DNA from: Pieris napi
Taxonomy: Eukaryota; Arthropoda; Insecta; Lepidoptera; Pieridae
Assembly (NCBI RefSeq): GCF_905475465.1
Contig: NC_062236.1
Coordinates: forward strand, 11,356,001-11,420,000
Reading direction: 5' to 3'
Length of the DNA: 64,000 nucleotides
Numbering within the stretch: position 1 is the first letter of the stretch; each line of letters begins with the position of its first letter. The notes beneath the pieces were generated by a model. The model saw only the letters and a program-made list of their open reading frames with translations, was not told the origin of the DNA and ran no database searches. The position numbers were made by a program, and so were the translations under genes. Of this stretch, positions 13,512 through 25,794 are shown in pieces.

Positions 13512-13768
13512 TCTTTAATATACACTATAAATCAAATTCTCGTGTCACAGTATTCAGAGAATCTACTATCTCTCTTTCAAACTCCTGATTGATAAGGGTG
13601 TCTTCCCCAATTTTTTATTTTTTTATCATACAGAATACAAAAATACATACAACCCTTAATTTTTATTATTGATAGTTATTTTTATTGTACTAAAAAAAGG
13701 TTTCCTAGAAAATAATATACATGGCAAATAATATATATACATGGCAAAACGTTTACCGGGTCAGCTAG
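13512..13768 (+). mobile_element. Non-autonomous Helitron
   Basis: Starts A|TCTTTAATATAC with TTCTCGTGTCACAGT about 30 bp in, and ends GTTTACCGGGTCAGCTAG|T. It shares internal text with 53637-53945. Confidence 0.65.
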
Positions 13769-13932
13769 TACGCTATAAAAGTATATATAGGTAAAATCAA
13801 GTGCACTAGGAATCCCTTTCGTAGTATCCAGTCTCTTCCTTTTGACATGTTAACTGTACTTGACAATAATTTCAACTTAACATAATAATTTATAATTTAA
13901 CTATTTTTGCAAAATAAGAATATTTTCTGTAT

Positions 13933-14130
13933 CAAAAATTCAAAAATCATTTATTCACGTAGGTAACACAATGTACACTTGTGATTCGTCATTAAAGAAA
14001 TAAATATTAATGCTTCTAATTTTACATTTACTGCCAGTTCTCAAATCAAGGGCGTAGAACGGAAGAGAAGAACTGGCAATAAACTCTCCGCCACTCTTTT
14101 TAATCGCCATGTTTTTTTTTTTTACACAAC
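13933..14130 (-). repeat. Same LINE-like 3' end family
   Basis: GGCGGAGAGTTTATTGCCAG, TTCTACGCCCTTGATTTGAG and GAAGCATTAATATTTATTTC; closest to 12952-13165. Confidence 0.55.
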
Positions 14131-14213
14131 GTTTGTAAGGAGCTGCAACCATTCCATAATCACCACATGTTGACAAGATTTATGCTCTGTTTTCTGATAA
14201 TATATTTTTCTTA

Positions 14214-14358
14214 ATAGACAAGTAGGATCAGCATTCTGTGCTTGACATCGTGCGAGCAAGTGTTAAATGCAACAGAAAGTTCATTGGTGCACAGCCGGTG
14301 ATCGAACCTATGACCTCAGGGAAGAAAGTCGCACGTAGACATCAGTAGGCCAACTTGT
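14214..14358 (-). mobile_element. SINE family 1, internally deleted
   Basis: Head with GGTTCGATCACCGGC and body to the ACTTG(TC)CTA segment; about 100 bp of the body is lost. Confidence 0.6.
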
Positions 14359-14359
14359 T

Positions 14360-15425
14360 ATAAAACTAATGGAAAGTCACTACAGTACAGTATAAAAATA
14401 TTTTCTCGCATAATTATTTAAAAACTTAAGACACAAACAACTTTCTAAATGTTATTCCACTCTCAGCCGGTGTTTAAAACATTGCATTAATGAAAATACA
14501 ATTCCTCCATTTACAATGAAACCTAAGAGCGGAAAATAGAAAATTCGTGTTGAAAATTTTCCTTTGCATTTGAGTTTTTTTAATTCTAATGAGTGTCTAT
14601 TTTAAACTGTTTTTGAGCATATTCTGTTTATAGCACGCATAGCAACAATACATTCGCATTTAAATATTAATCGAACCCAAGAAAAACTCATTTTGGTTTT
14701 ATGTGTAGATTTAAAGTGTTTCGTAATTATAAAATAAAACATACAGAAATGCTCTGTATATTTTATTTTATTTTGTATGTCCTTCTTTGTTCTCCTTAAG
14801 TAACCGACACGTTCTTAATTCGTTATAGCAAGTGTCACATATATAGAAACATCCGTCAAAATGTTAAGACCTGCTCTCACACTATTGTAAATCTCAACTG
14901 TGAATTTTACTCTAACTAATTATTATTAAAACTTAACAAAATTGTTGTGTAATGCTTGTTCTGGCAATCAGATCGAAATTAAAAGAATAATTTTTTTTTA
15001 TTTGAAAGCTGCCAGCTTTTGCAAACCGAAGGTTGCGGTAGCATGAGAGACAGCTTACTCCGACTTATCGAGAAGTCTAATAGTTTTGGCCTTCAGCAAA
15101 TCATAAATTGAGCTCATAAAATATATCTACAAATAGTCTAAGAGATAAAGTAAGCACAGAGCAGGTGCTAGAGCATATTTGTTCTTATCTTTTCGAGCGA
15201 ATGAACAAATCCATTTGAGCGTGAATCCATCACTTGTTGCGTTATTGTTCGAGTTTCCCTATTTGAAGTCAGCAAATATGTACTACGAGTTAATGCGCGT
15301 GACTTTGTTTTTGTAGCAAAAATAAATCTTAATCCAAAAAACTGACTCACCTTCTGATTTATTACATTTTATGTTTTTCAAAGTTTTACTATTAAAACTT
15401 ACACTATTGTATATTTAAATTTTAA
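14360..15425. other. No gene seen
   Basis: AT-rich; the minus-strand frame at 15168-15350 is not protein-like. Confidence 0.4.
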
Positions 15426-15427
15426 AA

Positions 15428-15600
15428 AGGACGCCCACCAGAAACTTGGGAAGATGAAATAAAAGAGATAGCGGTAGATTGGAAAATAAAAGCGAATATG
15501 AGAGACACTTGGAAGAATTTGGATGAGGCATTCACTCCGTCGGTGGTCTTCTACTAATATTAAATACATATAATAATAACATAAACGTTATGTAATTCCT
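15428..15600 (+). mobile_element. RTE-like LINE 3' end
   Basis: The frame GRPPETWEDEIKEIAV.. to DTWKNLDEAFTPSVVFY and stop matches the C-terminus of lepidopteran RTE-type reverse transcriptases, followed by an AT-rich tail. Confidence 0.6.
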
Positions 15601-16484
15601 ATTAATGGTACTCGAATACATCCTATTATTTATTTATTTTTAAATTTTAAACCCTTAACGATTCTTTGACCGAAACTGATACCGGCATTGTTTTATATAT
15701 TTTTCTGTTTGGAATACGCTTGGCATCTCGCTTTGAAAAACTGTTTAAGAACACTGAATTTATTCAGTAATACTGATATAAAAAATTTAACTGTGTCTTA
15801 GAATTTATTTAGCGCCATAATTGCAAATCGTGCAAACACTCAACAGCCCTCGACTTGCTCAGTCTCAGCCGTCCGAGCTAGCACATTTTCCCTACATTCC
15901 CTACTTTTTCCTCCTGATGCCTACGTGACCAAGGACCCTTACACAGGTATCGGAGACTACGCTTCACATAAGATGCTCTACAAAGCTCGGAAAACCATGA
16001 AAACCCTTGCTGTCGCCGGGAAATTGCAACGCTAAAGTTTCTTTGTTAGTACTAATGAATGGAGGTTTAATGTTTGTTTGCTTACGTTGTTAAGTTTTCT
16101 GATTATATAATATACAGTTGGCCAATCTAGGCCATATAGAAAGAGACATTTGACAAAGAGATGGGTACGTCAAAGAGTACTCCTAAACTTATATATTTTT
16201 TAAATAAATTGTGTAGCTATAGTTGGTGTTCATTCAAAGAATGTTGTCAATTAAGTTAATTGTCAAGGATATTGTTACGTACTCAAGTTTGGTAACCCTA
16301 TTTTTTTCATTACATACGCCAGAAAACAACATTTTTCTGTTTATTTTTATAATTTAGGTAACAAAATTATTTATGTATTAACCAACAGATCCGTGACAAC
16401 CAATTTTATAACCGCCAGGAACCAATAACCTATTTTATATAACTCGAAGTTGTTTGAATAATTAAAATAATCCCATTGTTTCAG
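15601..16484. other. Upstream intron of the plus-strand innexin
   Basis: Ends in a good acceptor (tgtttcag) at 16484. A moderately GC-rich patch at 15840-16035 was checked for an innexin exon and has none. Confidence 0.5.
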
Positions 16485-16704
16485 GCCATGTTATTCTACG
16501 CTCCACGGTGGTTATGGAAGTCATGGGAAGGAGGAAAAATCCGGGCCCTTATGATGGACCTGGACGTAGGTGTGTGCACCGAGATAGAGAAGAAGACGAA
16601 GAAGAAATTGATACTGGATTATCTGTGGGAGAACCTGCGCTACCACAATTGGTGGGCCTACCGTTATTATCTGTGCGAGGGGCTCGCTCTTGTCAATGTT
16701 ATTG
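16485..16704 (+). CDS. Innexin internal exon (end of TM2 to TM3)
   Basis: Acceptor tttcag precedes GCC ATG TTA; donor g|gtaagt follows ATT G. It encodes 73 codons plus one base, from AMLFYAPRWL to LVNVI. The intron position before AM (after the family's FFQ) is phase 0 and is the same as the exon 2/3 boundary in the ogre gene of this window. Confidence 0.93.
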
Positions 16705-19700
16705 GTAAGTTGACCGTTTACTTATGACAATTTAGAATTTCTGGTAGAGCTCTGTGTTGGTAGAGGGAAGCTTAGTTTAATATAGATATTAACCTGTATC
16801 ATTGTGAGATCAAATCACCGAATAATTTAACTTATTTTGTAGTTTTTAATAAATAATACAGTATTTCCAATGGTTCTATCACTCAAACTTAATACAATAT
16901 GTTCAATGTTAAATGTGAAAGAAATATGCTCTTTTATTTCAATAAATTAGTGTCTTCTAATACGGCACATTCATAAACTAAGCATTTTCAAGTATAAATA
17001 AAACTGTAAATTATAAATAAAGCTACAATATTTGCTAAAATGTACTTATTTGAATAAAAATAAATTTTATAGGATCCACTTAAGCGAGCGTGTATCTGCA
17101 CAAAAAAGGAATTAAAATGTGCAATGCGCAACGATGCCAACACTTCGTTGCAAAATGAAATTCAACTTTTATACAAATCTAAAATCTGTGAAATGTGTTG
17201 ACAGTTTGATGCACGCTACTTAATGAGTAAATATCAGCCATTTTGTGGAGAGAAATTTAATTTCGAACTATTTTTATGTAACATTAAATCGTTTGCAGTT
17301 TTATATAGAATTATTGATTGTCTTTATTAACAAATCTATATTTGCATCACTTTAACTAATTGTTTTTACATTGAGGTAAAAATAACTAAAGAATAATGTT
17401 GTAAATAAACTCCTAAACGATTTTGACGAAGTTTTTGTGTGTATGCAGTTGGATTCGAGAATGGAATAGATTTGTAATACAATTTTTTGTATTTAAAACG
17501 TGCATAATATGTCTGTCGATTCCGCTACTTGTATATAAAGATGTAAAAAAATTAATTCAATTTAATAATTACACTTTGAATATCTTTTTAAGTTGAGGCT
17601 GTGTTGATGAATCTATGGGATCAAACAATTTTATTATAAATTTGTTCTTTATAGAACGATGTTTCTGAAATAATATGACCAATACCAAATTTTATTTATA
17701 TCTAATCATGCTGACATGTGTCAATCATGGTGCAATCAAGCTTCAACATTATCGAGAAAACCCTAGAAATATTAGCGCAAACATTTAACAGTTCATACAA
17801 AATGTCTATGAAAACAAATAGTATATATTTTTTATGTAATAAGAGGCAAACGGGCAGGGGGCTCATCTGATGTTAAGTGATACCGCCGCCCATGGACACT
17901 CACCAGGAGGCTCACATGTGTGTTGCCGGCCTTTCACCCTTAGTCGAATGTTTATACCGTTTAATTCAATATATGCGGTGCGCTTTTCAAGTATCCCATA
18001 CTATTATTATATTTGCAAATGTTCAGCATCTGATATATAGAAACAATAAATCTTTTATACTGAGATATGAAGATTGCTCGCTCAGACTACGATACTATGA
18101 GCTGGTTTTCATAATTGTTTTGAAGCTTCACGCTCCTACTAGTTTGCGATTCAGGACGCTTTCACGACAGCTGGTTGCCTTACGTGGACTAAAACTTGTG
18201 GCCATTAAACATACAGTGCAATGAAAATATTGTTCATTCAACACGATATAATTTTATATTTTACATAGGAAAGAAAGCATAATAGCTTTACCTTATTATA
18301 TCCTCTATTTGACTTGAAGCTTTAGTAATAGCATTTTATATATATGTTGCAGCCAACTACCTTAATAAGCCGTTCAGTCAACAGCCTAGCCTCTTTAGTA
18401 AACAGCGCCGTTTAACTAGCGGCCTAAATGATATGCAGCCGTAGCGTTTGTTCCAACATTTAACAAACTGGCTGGCTAATGCTTAGGCCATTCGTACAAC
18501 CATGTGACATAAATAAAAAAGCTGAAATATTAGACATAAGAAATTCTTTATTTAATATATTTAAAATGTTGTATATTAGTGTTCTTACGTTAATTTTAGA
18601 ATATAAGATAATGGCGACGTTTATTAAATGTATACATGAATAAAAAAAAGAGCGTGCGTACAAAGTAGACATGTCAAAAGTGAACTTCTTTGTAAATTAA
18701 TTATTACTAAGGTAAAAGCCCCAATAGATGACCATGTACCAGTAGGTATAAGTTTTAATTTGTAACTACTTAACGAATACATCAACCAATAGCGTGTTGC
18801 TTCATGCTACGTTCGCCCTTTCTCACTCTCTCTCAATCAGGCTCAATCTCTCTCTCCCTTTTCTTCGACAAAAACGCCGCACATGACGTGACGCTAATAT
18901 AAATATTGTTGCGTTTCATCCGTAAAAAAATTACCCTCAAGAAGTTTCACTTCAAAAAACCTTTATAGCTAGTTTCATAGCCCGCCAGAAAACAGCATAA
19001 CCAGCAAAATCCCAAAACAGAGCCCTTATTTTTGTTATTGAAACGGAAGTGGCTCGCATCGAATAATAAGCATGTTTTGAATGATTCAAAATGGCTTAAT
19101 ATATTGTAGTCAAATACAATGTTGGCCGGTTATTATGGGACGACCTCTTTATACTAGAGCCATGCTGAAGAGGCATTAACAATAATACGTTGAAAGATCG
19201 ATAAATGGTTAGTTATGGGGTTTAAATTTGGAAAATAGAAGTGAAGATGAGAGACAAATGGAAGATTTTGCAGGAAGACTTTACTCCGTTGGATGTCGTG
19301 TACTAATAATAAATACAATAATAACATAAACTTAATGTAATCCTTATTAAGTAATATACTCGAATATACGCTACTTTTATTTTTAATAGAGTTTTTTTAT
19401 GTTACAATTTGGTCTCGATACACTGTCCAATATGACAAACTTCAAATGGACCTGGATTTAAATTTGATTAACAATATATTGTACATATATTAAAATATAT
19501 GGTAAAATCTGTCGGTACTGTCTTAATTATTTTTCCATATATCAAATGCTTACAGGATTTTGAAAGAAGTATACAATATGTTTTTATTTTCTATTCTTGA
19601 TGATTCTGTTTTAATGTATAAAACAGATTTAACGTATGTTGAAGATAGTATAATTAATACGATAATAACCAGTGCTTATTTATAATATTTTATATAAATT

Positions 19701-22386
19701 ACAAAATTTCCACCCTGTGTTATGGATGGTTCGTTGGCTCACGTAAAATGGCAGAATGTTTGTAATCACATAACAATGAGTCCAATAAAAATGTACTCCC
19801 AAAAATATTGACCAAAAGTCGAAACCTGCATGACGGCGAAGCATACGGGTATAAGTATTGTTTTTTAAGAAGCTAAGAACTAGCTGTATACAGAACGATA
19901 TTTTATAGTAACGTGTAATAATTTGTCAAACTCAGAACTATTGAGCTGCGGTAGTTATGACCTTTAAGATTAATATTATAATATAATAGACTAGCATTAC
20001 TATTATTCCACTCTTTTACATACAGTGTAGTCTTTACAAACAAATTTGAAGGGACCGACCATTTTTTAGTTTTTCGTTATAGAGAGTTTTCGTTATAGGG
20101 AAAGTAGAGAAAAAAAACATACTTAATCAATTACAATAATTATATATATATGATAGATAGGTGAGGATAGTGCGTTTAAGAACTAAGTCCAAAATTTCCT
20201 ACATGCAATGTAATCTAAGAATAATAGCACACGTGTTAATGAAATTAACAATAACAAATGCGAGAAGGCTGTTTATGACCTCAGGTATCTTTCTTAGAAA
20301 TTTCGGCAACTCAATAGGTTAGTTTTGTAACCTAATTAGAAAAGCAATTACACTTAAGTATGTTGTTGATTTCAAAATATGAAAATAATTTTCTTACGAA
20401 GAAATTTTTTCTATCGTATCTCTATCGAAGAGAATGTTTGTTGCGTTAGAAAGAGTGTATTAATATATGGGTTTTGTGTTAAACCAAACAAACTGATTTA
20501 TACGTTATAGATAGTTTGTCGTTATAACAAAAAACGTTATAAAGAGTTTGCACTGTACTTGTTAAATATTACGAAACGTGATATGCAAATTGACGTAAAT
20601 CCAGCCTGCTTAAAGTAGCTCTTGTATTCAATAGTTCCGAGTTTTAAAAATGTTTTAAAGAATCTATGATTATAGGGATTAGCCTCATTTTGTTTATAAT
20701 ATAACATATGTGTAGTTATAGGCATAAATCATACTTCATACATGTTAGTCATGATGATGCGGTCTTTGAAATTTTTATATATTAATAATAAAACTATTAA
20801 ATATGTGCAAAGCGCTCTCGTATTGATAGATTCAGAGTTACAATTCTTGAGTAAAATTACGTCGGGTTCGTAGTAAAAATTAAATTCGAAAAATCTCTCC
20901 GATTTTAATGGGTGGTAAGTATCCGGCCGAGTGGTCAATCCATGTTGTTTCTCCAGAGGGTAACGATGGAAGTTCTATATGAATTGTACTGCAGAAAGGA
21001 CATCAAAGTCACAGACAGTCATATGTCACAGACCAGAGGTGATTGATTCCTTCATTTGTCGTACCTAGGTATCTGACCAATCAGGGAAAAAAAGTCCCCT
21101 TTAGAAAATGGTTTTTAAATGAAACTTCTTGCATATGCACATGAGGGTATTTTTTTACGGATGAAACGCAATAATAATACTATTATCGTCACGAAGATGT
21201 GCAGCGTTTTTGTCGAATAAAAAGGAAAGAGCGATTGAGAGTTGAGACCGATTGAGAGAGAGTGAGAATGGGCGAACGTAGCATGAAGCTACGCTATTGG
21301 TTGTTGTATTCGATTAGTAGTTAAATATTAGAACTTTAGATGGCAATTCTGCCGCATAACGTCTTGTGCAGTAAACGCAGGTTTTCTATTAATTTATATT
21401 ATCATTAGCACGTATACAGTGTGTAAACAGTGTGAGTATGTGATCATATACTCGTACATGACCATCTATTGGGACTTTTACCTTAGTAATACCTAATTAA
21501 TTTACAAAGAAGTTTCCCTTCTGACATGTGTACTTGTACTCACGCACTTTTTTTTACTTATTATTAATTGTTCATTTCAGGGCAAATGTTCCTTATGAAC
21601 CGCTTCTTTGACGGCGAGTTTATGACTTTTGGGCTAGATGTGATAGCCTACATGGAATCTGATCAGGAGGACAGGATTGATCCGATGATTTATATATTTC
21701 CTAGGTAATATTTTTCATTAAAATATACTTAAGTTTTCGATGAAATGAATTACCACAACTTAATGTTAATTATTATAATATTGACTCCAAAATAATCTCG
21801 AGCAAGAGTATATGAGAAAAGATAAATTTATTTAATTTAATCATTTTTATTTTTACCTTTCAGCTTGTAAGGTCACGTCTATATTTTATAACTTTAAAAT
21901 TTAGCTAAATACTTATTAACTAACTTTATTACACCAGCTTTCATTAATTTATAATAATATAATATCTCTGTATCTTTCAGAATGGTAAAATGCACATTAT
22001 TCAACAAGTTCGGTTCGTCGGGCGAGGTTGAGCGCCACGACGCGCTCTGCATTCTGCCGCTGAACGTTGTCAACGAGAAGATCTACGTGTTCCTCTGGTT
22101 TTGGTTCGTCATCCTCGGCATCCTAACATTAATCACACTCATCTACAGAATCGTCATCATCTTCTCCCCTCGCATGCGCGTTTACATGATGAGAATGAGA
22201 TTCAGACTCGTCAGACGAGACAATGTAGACACGATCGTGCGCCGGAGCAAGATGGGGGATTGGTATCTCCTATACATCCTCGGGGAGAACCTCGACTCGG
22301 TCATATTCAGGGATATCATGAATGAGTTCGCAAACAAATTAAATCACAACTATCAACATCATATCCACGGTGTTCCTGACGCGTGA
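16485..22386 (+). CDS. Innexin gap-junction protein, 3' three exons (N-terminus not in window)
   Basis: Innexins are four-pass membrane proteins that assemble into insect gap junctions and hemichannels. Exons 16485-16704, 21581-21704 and 21981-22386 join in frame (phases 1 and 2) to give 249 residues ending in TGA. Visible are the cytoplasmic loop after TM2 (PRWLWKSWEGGKIR), TM3 around CEGLALVNVIGQMFLMN, the second extracellular loop with its two cysteines (MVKC and DALC), the innexin signature LPLNVVNEKIYVFLWFWF at TM4, and a cytoplasmic tail containing MGDWYLLYILG. The first exon begins right after the position where the family's YYQWV...FFQ segment should end, so about 115-120 N-terminal residues are missing. 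No YQWV-encoding exon was found in 1-16484; it is probably further upstream. The sequence mixes ogre-like (LMNRFFDGEF) and Inx2-like features, so I do not assign a paralogue number. The tail ends PDA and the last exon is uninterrupted, unlike ogre's. Confidence 0.93.
17825..17945 (+). repeat. Dispersed repeat, GTTGCCGGCCTTT family
   Basis: AGGCAAACGGGCAGGGGGCT, CATCTGATGTTAAGTGATAC, CGCCGCCCATGGACACTC and GTTGCCGGCCTTTC. Other copies: 45785-45910 (+), 47800-47920 (+), 12790-12912 (-), 46840-46905 (-), 50605-50725 (-). Source element not identified. Confidence 0.55.
19214..19350 (+). mobile_element. RTE-like LINE 3' fragment
   Basis: GAGAGACAAATGGAAG.. to TACTCCGTTGGATGTCGTG and the TAATAATAAATACAATAATA tail match 15480-15600. 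Confidence 0.55.
20023..20555. mobile_element. pogo/Tigger-like non-autonomous element
   Basis: It is flanked by TA on both sides and begins CAGTG...TCTTTA, ending as the inverse of CAGTGCAAACTCTTTATAAC. Both ends carry CGTTATAnAnAGTTT repeats. It is nested in the larger inverted-repeat element. No coding capacity was seen. Confidence 0.55.
21581..21704 (+). CDS. Innexin internal exon (second extracellular loop, first half)
   Basis: Acceptor ttcatttcag and donor ag|gtaata. It encodes the split Gly, then QMFLMNRFFDGEF through DPMIYIFP and two bases of an Arg codon. It restores the frame to both neighbours. The acceptor lies 51 bp downstream of the right end of a large inverted-repeat element. 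Confidence 0.93.
21981..22386 (+). CDS. Innexin terminal exon (ECL2 cysteines, TM4, C-tail)
   Basis: Acceptor tatctttcag. It encodes 134 codons after the split Arg, from MVKCTLFNKF to HGVPDA and TGA. It contains both ECL2 cysteines, 19 residues apart, TM4 (FLWFWFVILGILTLITLIY), an Arg-rich stretch after TM4 and the GDWYLLYILGENLD motif seen in innexin tails. GC content is clearly above the flanking introns. Confidence 0.95.
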
Positions 22387-22941
22387 CCTCCGGTCCCAGG
22401 GTGGGTGTTCCACACGTGACTGACGTCGTTACAGCGCCACATGGACCCTCCCGTCTGAGTGCGCTGTAATTCATAAAGTGTCAATAGACTTCAAAATTTC
22501 CTCGTTCACATATGAACATTAACTTAGCGGACCTATACGATGGCCTTGAGGCACCCCACGCCCACGCTGGACAATGCAAGCCGCGGAGTGTACTTGTATA
22601 TCAAAGAGAGTTGTTAAGCTGTATTTGTAAACTTAATAGTGCAATTCTAAAAAGCAATAATAGATTGTACTTTATGTTTAAGAACGTGATCTCAGGATGA
22701 ATTCTGTCAAAAGCCTTTAAAAGTCATCGGAGACGGCTGTCCCGTTAGAGTGTCTAGTGTTCAACTTTTAGAAGTACTTTTACTAGTAGTTTGGCTGCTC
22801 TTAGAAATTGTTTGTCGAGACCGCTTCGTTTCTATAAACTAGCGAATATATTGAAGATAAGCACACAGATAGCACACCACTTGTCTTTTTACACGATTTC
22901 TCACTTGCAGCATGTTCAGGTTCAGACCAATATGAAATAAA
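22387..22941 (+). other. Putative innexin 3' UTR with AATAAA at 22936-22941
   Basis: The sequence after the TGA has no long reading frame that resembles a protein. The first good poly(A) signal, AATAAA, is at 22936-22941. UTR extent is inferred from this hexamer only. Confidence 0.45.
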
Positions 22942-24470
22942 GCAATAATTAAATATTTAATCAATGATGTAAGATGGTTAGATTTAAGGACAATTGGCAA
23001 TAAACTGACGACACAGCAGTGTCAGAACTTTTGCGCGTCAAAAGACATTAACGAAATCGCAAAACGAATGAGTAATTTGAAATAAGAATAAGTGGAGTTG
23101 TAAGTAAATTTTCTTATATACAGGTTGCTCATTTAGTTGGTTATTAAATTCGAAATGCGACTGAAAGAAAATCGTCTAAAAAGATTTTCTATCAACGGAA
23201 TGAAACAGGAATACTATCTGTTACATCTAGGTGATATCTGAAATAGATTTCGGCTTATTTCGGCTCTATTTCAGAACGCTCTAGATCAAGAAGGTATCAA
23301 CTAAAATGTTAGAAGGGAAACGTCGGGAAGTTGTTGTGTTTAATAATTAGTAGTTTCTAATATAAGTGTAAAGGTTGTTTGTCTGTAACGATGTAATGTT
23401 AGTCTCACTGATTTTCTTTACTTGCCAATTGATATTAGCTAACTCAGAAATATACTATAAAAATTATTATATACACCAATACTGCCATTGGACTAGAGTT
23501 AATTGAACATTAAGGATAGTGCATTTAAATTTAATATTTATATTATACTGTTAGCGCTTAGCTCTGGAAGCTTGTATAAGATTGTGCGGTTACGGAGATC
23601 AAGCGAATCCGAATCCAAAGAGTATTCAATATATCTCTTTCTAATTTCAGATCTAAGCGCAAAACCATTTATTTCTAGTCACTTGAGTACGTCGGTTTAG
23701 ACATGGAATGGATAGCTCTGACAAAAATCTGAGAGGCAGAGACAATACGTGTCTACTGTCTACAGAACTTATTTGACAGATCTTCCATTCTCTATGTCAG
23801 GTCGACATAATAAATCATGCGATAATTTATTGAATGACAGTATTGTATTTAGAATCATAAACGCCAAATATTGTGCCAAATAGAGGGATGTCAAGAAAAG
23901 AAGTTACCGCGAGAGATACCAAATAAATTATGGAAAAATATTTTCTATCGTTTTATTTTTATACCTTTTTTTACAAAAGTACGACTCCCACCTTAAAACA
24001 ATCAGTTCATCATAAATCCAGTGGAGAGGCAAAAAGGGAAAGTAAAGAATTTTTTTAAGGCCCTATTTTTTTGAGTAATTAGTAGAAGGCGTACTCAGGG
24101 AAATTTTAGTTATGTATAGCACACATGTATCACTGATTCAGTTTATTAACACATACAAATACAATATTTTTATAACAGTTTTTATCGAACACAGTTGGAT
24201 ATGCGAGCTACATACACTATGTAGTTCGGTAATAGTTTCATATTTTTGGGATAGCCTGGTGCCAGTATCTCTAGACATCAGCCAGCCCAACTTAATTAGA
24301 ATTCCCGAATTCAATACATCTTTCATTTCGTTTATTTTTAACCTGAAAGCGGCTACGATGCGGCTTTAGCAAGAGACTGAAGGAAGAGGAATCGTACCAC
24401 TACGAAGAGCCATACATTTACATACATACCAAATGGTAAAATATAATTTAAGAGTTCTAAAAACAGTATC
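22942..24470. other. No gene seen between innexin and LINE remnant
   Basis: No supported gene; frames at 23503-23700 and 24112-24369 look random. Confidence 0.4.
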
Positions 24471-24569
24471 TTATGGTGTTAGGCCGCTACATAACTACCC
24501 TTCGTATCCAAACCCTTACTAATTTTTTTACCTCATACATACCAAATTTCAAACAAAAATACGAACAAC

Positions 24570-25030
24570 TAATACCGGAGTGTCACCATGCACTGGACAA
24601 TAACCCTGACAAACAAGGTTCCCCTCTTGGCAACGATGCTGCCGACGAGCTTGCAATGAGAGCATCCATCCCATCCCTTCTCGCCAGAGCGAACCTGGAT
24701 TCCAAAATCACAAAATGCGGACTGCAGACACTCTGTGGCACTGCCAGTAGTATACCCGCTAGTGACAAAGCGACTTCTAAGCCTGAACAGAATTAATCTC
24801 AAATTACATACAGTAGGGATAATTACGGGCCACTGTCTCCTAAATAAACAACTCTTTGGTGCGACAGTCCTTTGTGCAGAGGCTGTTTCAGAGCAGAGGA
24901 ATCAGTCACAAAAGTAGCCCAAGCCAAAAAACCCCAGCAGGGTTCGTGACTATCCCAAAAAGCTCCTAAATCCTCGGAGCAGTTAGGTCACCCCGTGAAG
25001 CCCGCTAAGTGCCCAGGAAACTTCTGAGCT
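24570..25030 (+). mobile_element. Non-LTR retrotransposon RNase H remnant
   Basis: The frame from 24573 contains GNDAADELAMRASIP, the RNase H signature of R1/Jockey-type LINEs, then (with frame shifts) NRINLKLHTVGIITGHCLLN, the following conserved block. It matches 40480-40810 for 300 bp. Multiple shifts and stops make it dead. Confidence 0.6.
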
Positions 25031-25794
25031 TCTGGGTTGACCTATGCTGGCTTAATTAGCCAGGACTTAACGCAAAACGGAATGGGCATGTAACTGCGGC
25101 AACTGAGTCTAAAACAATACAAAATATAATTAAGATGCAGCGTTGTGACTTAGCACTAAGTATTACTCCTATATATCAAAAACGTCTTTGACAGCTAATA
25201 TACCTTATAACAATACACTTTATGCTAAACCGTATACGTGCACTAAAGATTTATCTTTGTTTTCCTGATTTTTTAATATTTAGCGGTATTGGCACAAGCT
25301 TGCTATTCAATAGGATGAAATAAATATTGAGTTAGCGTACGTTCGCAAAGGATGCCAAAATGCACGTACTTAGTTCCAACGCTGCAGGCACTGATAAAAT
25401 TTTAAACAGTTCTCTTTTGACTCTGCTAAACATGTTACTTTAAACTTGCTGTTATATATTTTCGTAAAAAAATCGTATAAAATCGATCTTAGAAAGGTTT
25501 TTTCAATATCTTTTTAGTTAATCCAATACATTATTTCATGTACTGGAGGCAGACAGCACTAAGTCTGTTTTTGAATCTTGCCCTTAATAAGAGGTAAATC
25601 GGAGTATGGACTTACATATTCTTGTACCAAAAGATATCAAGCTACTTTAGCTGAAGATATAATATTTTAAATAATTTAGCTTATATCACAAGAAGCGATT
25701 TATGGATACTTTCGAATTCAGATTAAACATTGCTTTTTAACAAAAATAAAAATTATTTCATTATCATAAAGATTAATATCTTTCCACTAACTTC

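Larger units (their letters stand above)
18669..21529. mobile_element. Large inverted-repeat (foldback) element in innexin intron
   Basis: Left arm 18669-18962 and right arm 21105-21529 are diverged inverted copies. Both outer ends read ACATGTCA(A/G)AAG then ACTTCTTTGTAAATTAATTA and run inward through a CTCTC-rich tract and a GTTTCATCCGTAAAAAAA-like segment. The right arm has about 130 extra bases (near 21330-21470). No transposase frame was found in the 2.1 kb interior, which holds an RTE tail and a pogo-like element. No convincing target duplication was seen (GTAG/GTAC at the edges). Confidence 0.75.

Noticed and set aside
15840..16035. Possible upstream innexin exon
   Set aside because: Translated in all plus frames it lacks YQWV, VFRLH or cysteine patterns of innexins.
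16508..16708. 66-codon frame overlapping the innexin exon
   Set aside because: Shadow of the real innexin frame in another phase; no family match.
17877..18224. 115-codon plus-strand frame
   Set aside because: It starts inside the GTTGCCGGCCTTT dispersed repeat and reads on through non-coding-like sequence; no domain, signal or splice partner.
24473..24796. 107-codon plus-strand frame as a gene
   Set aside because: It contains an RNase H signature of a LINE and is followed by frame-shifted LINE text; treated as a dead retroelement.
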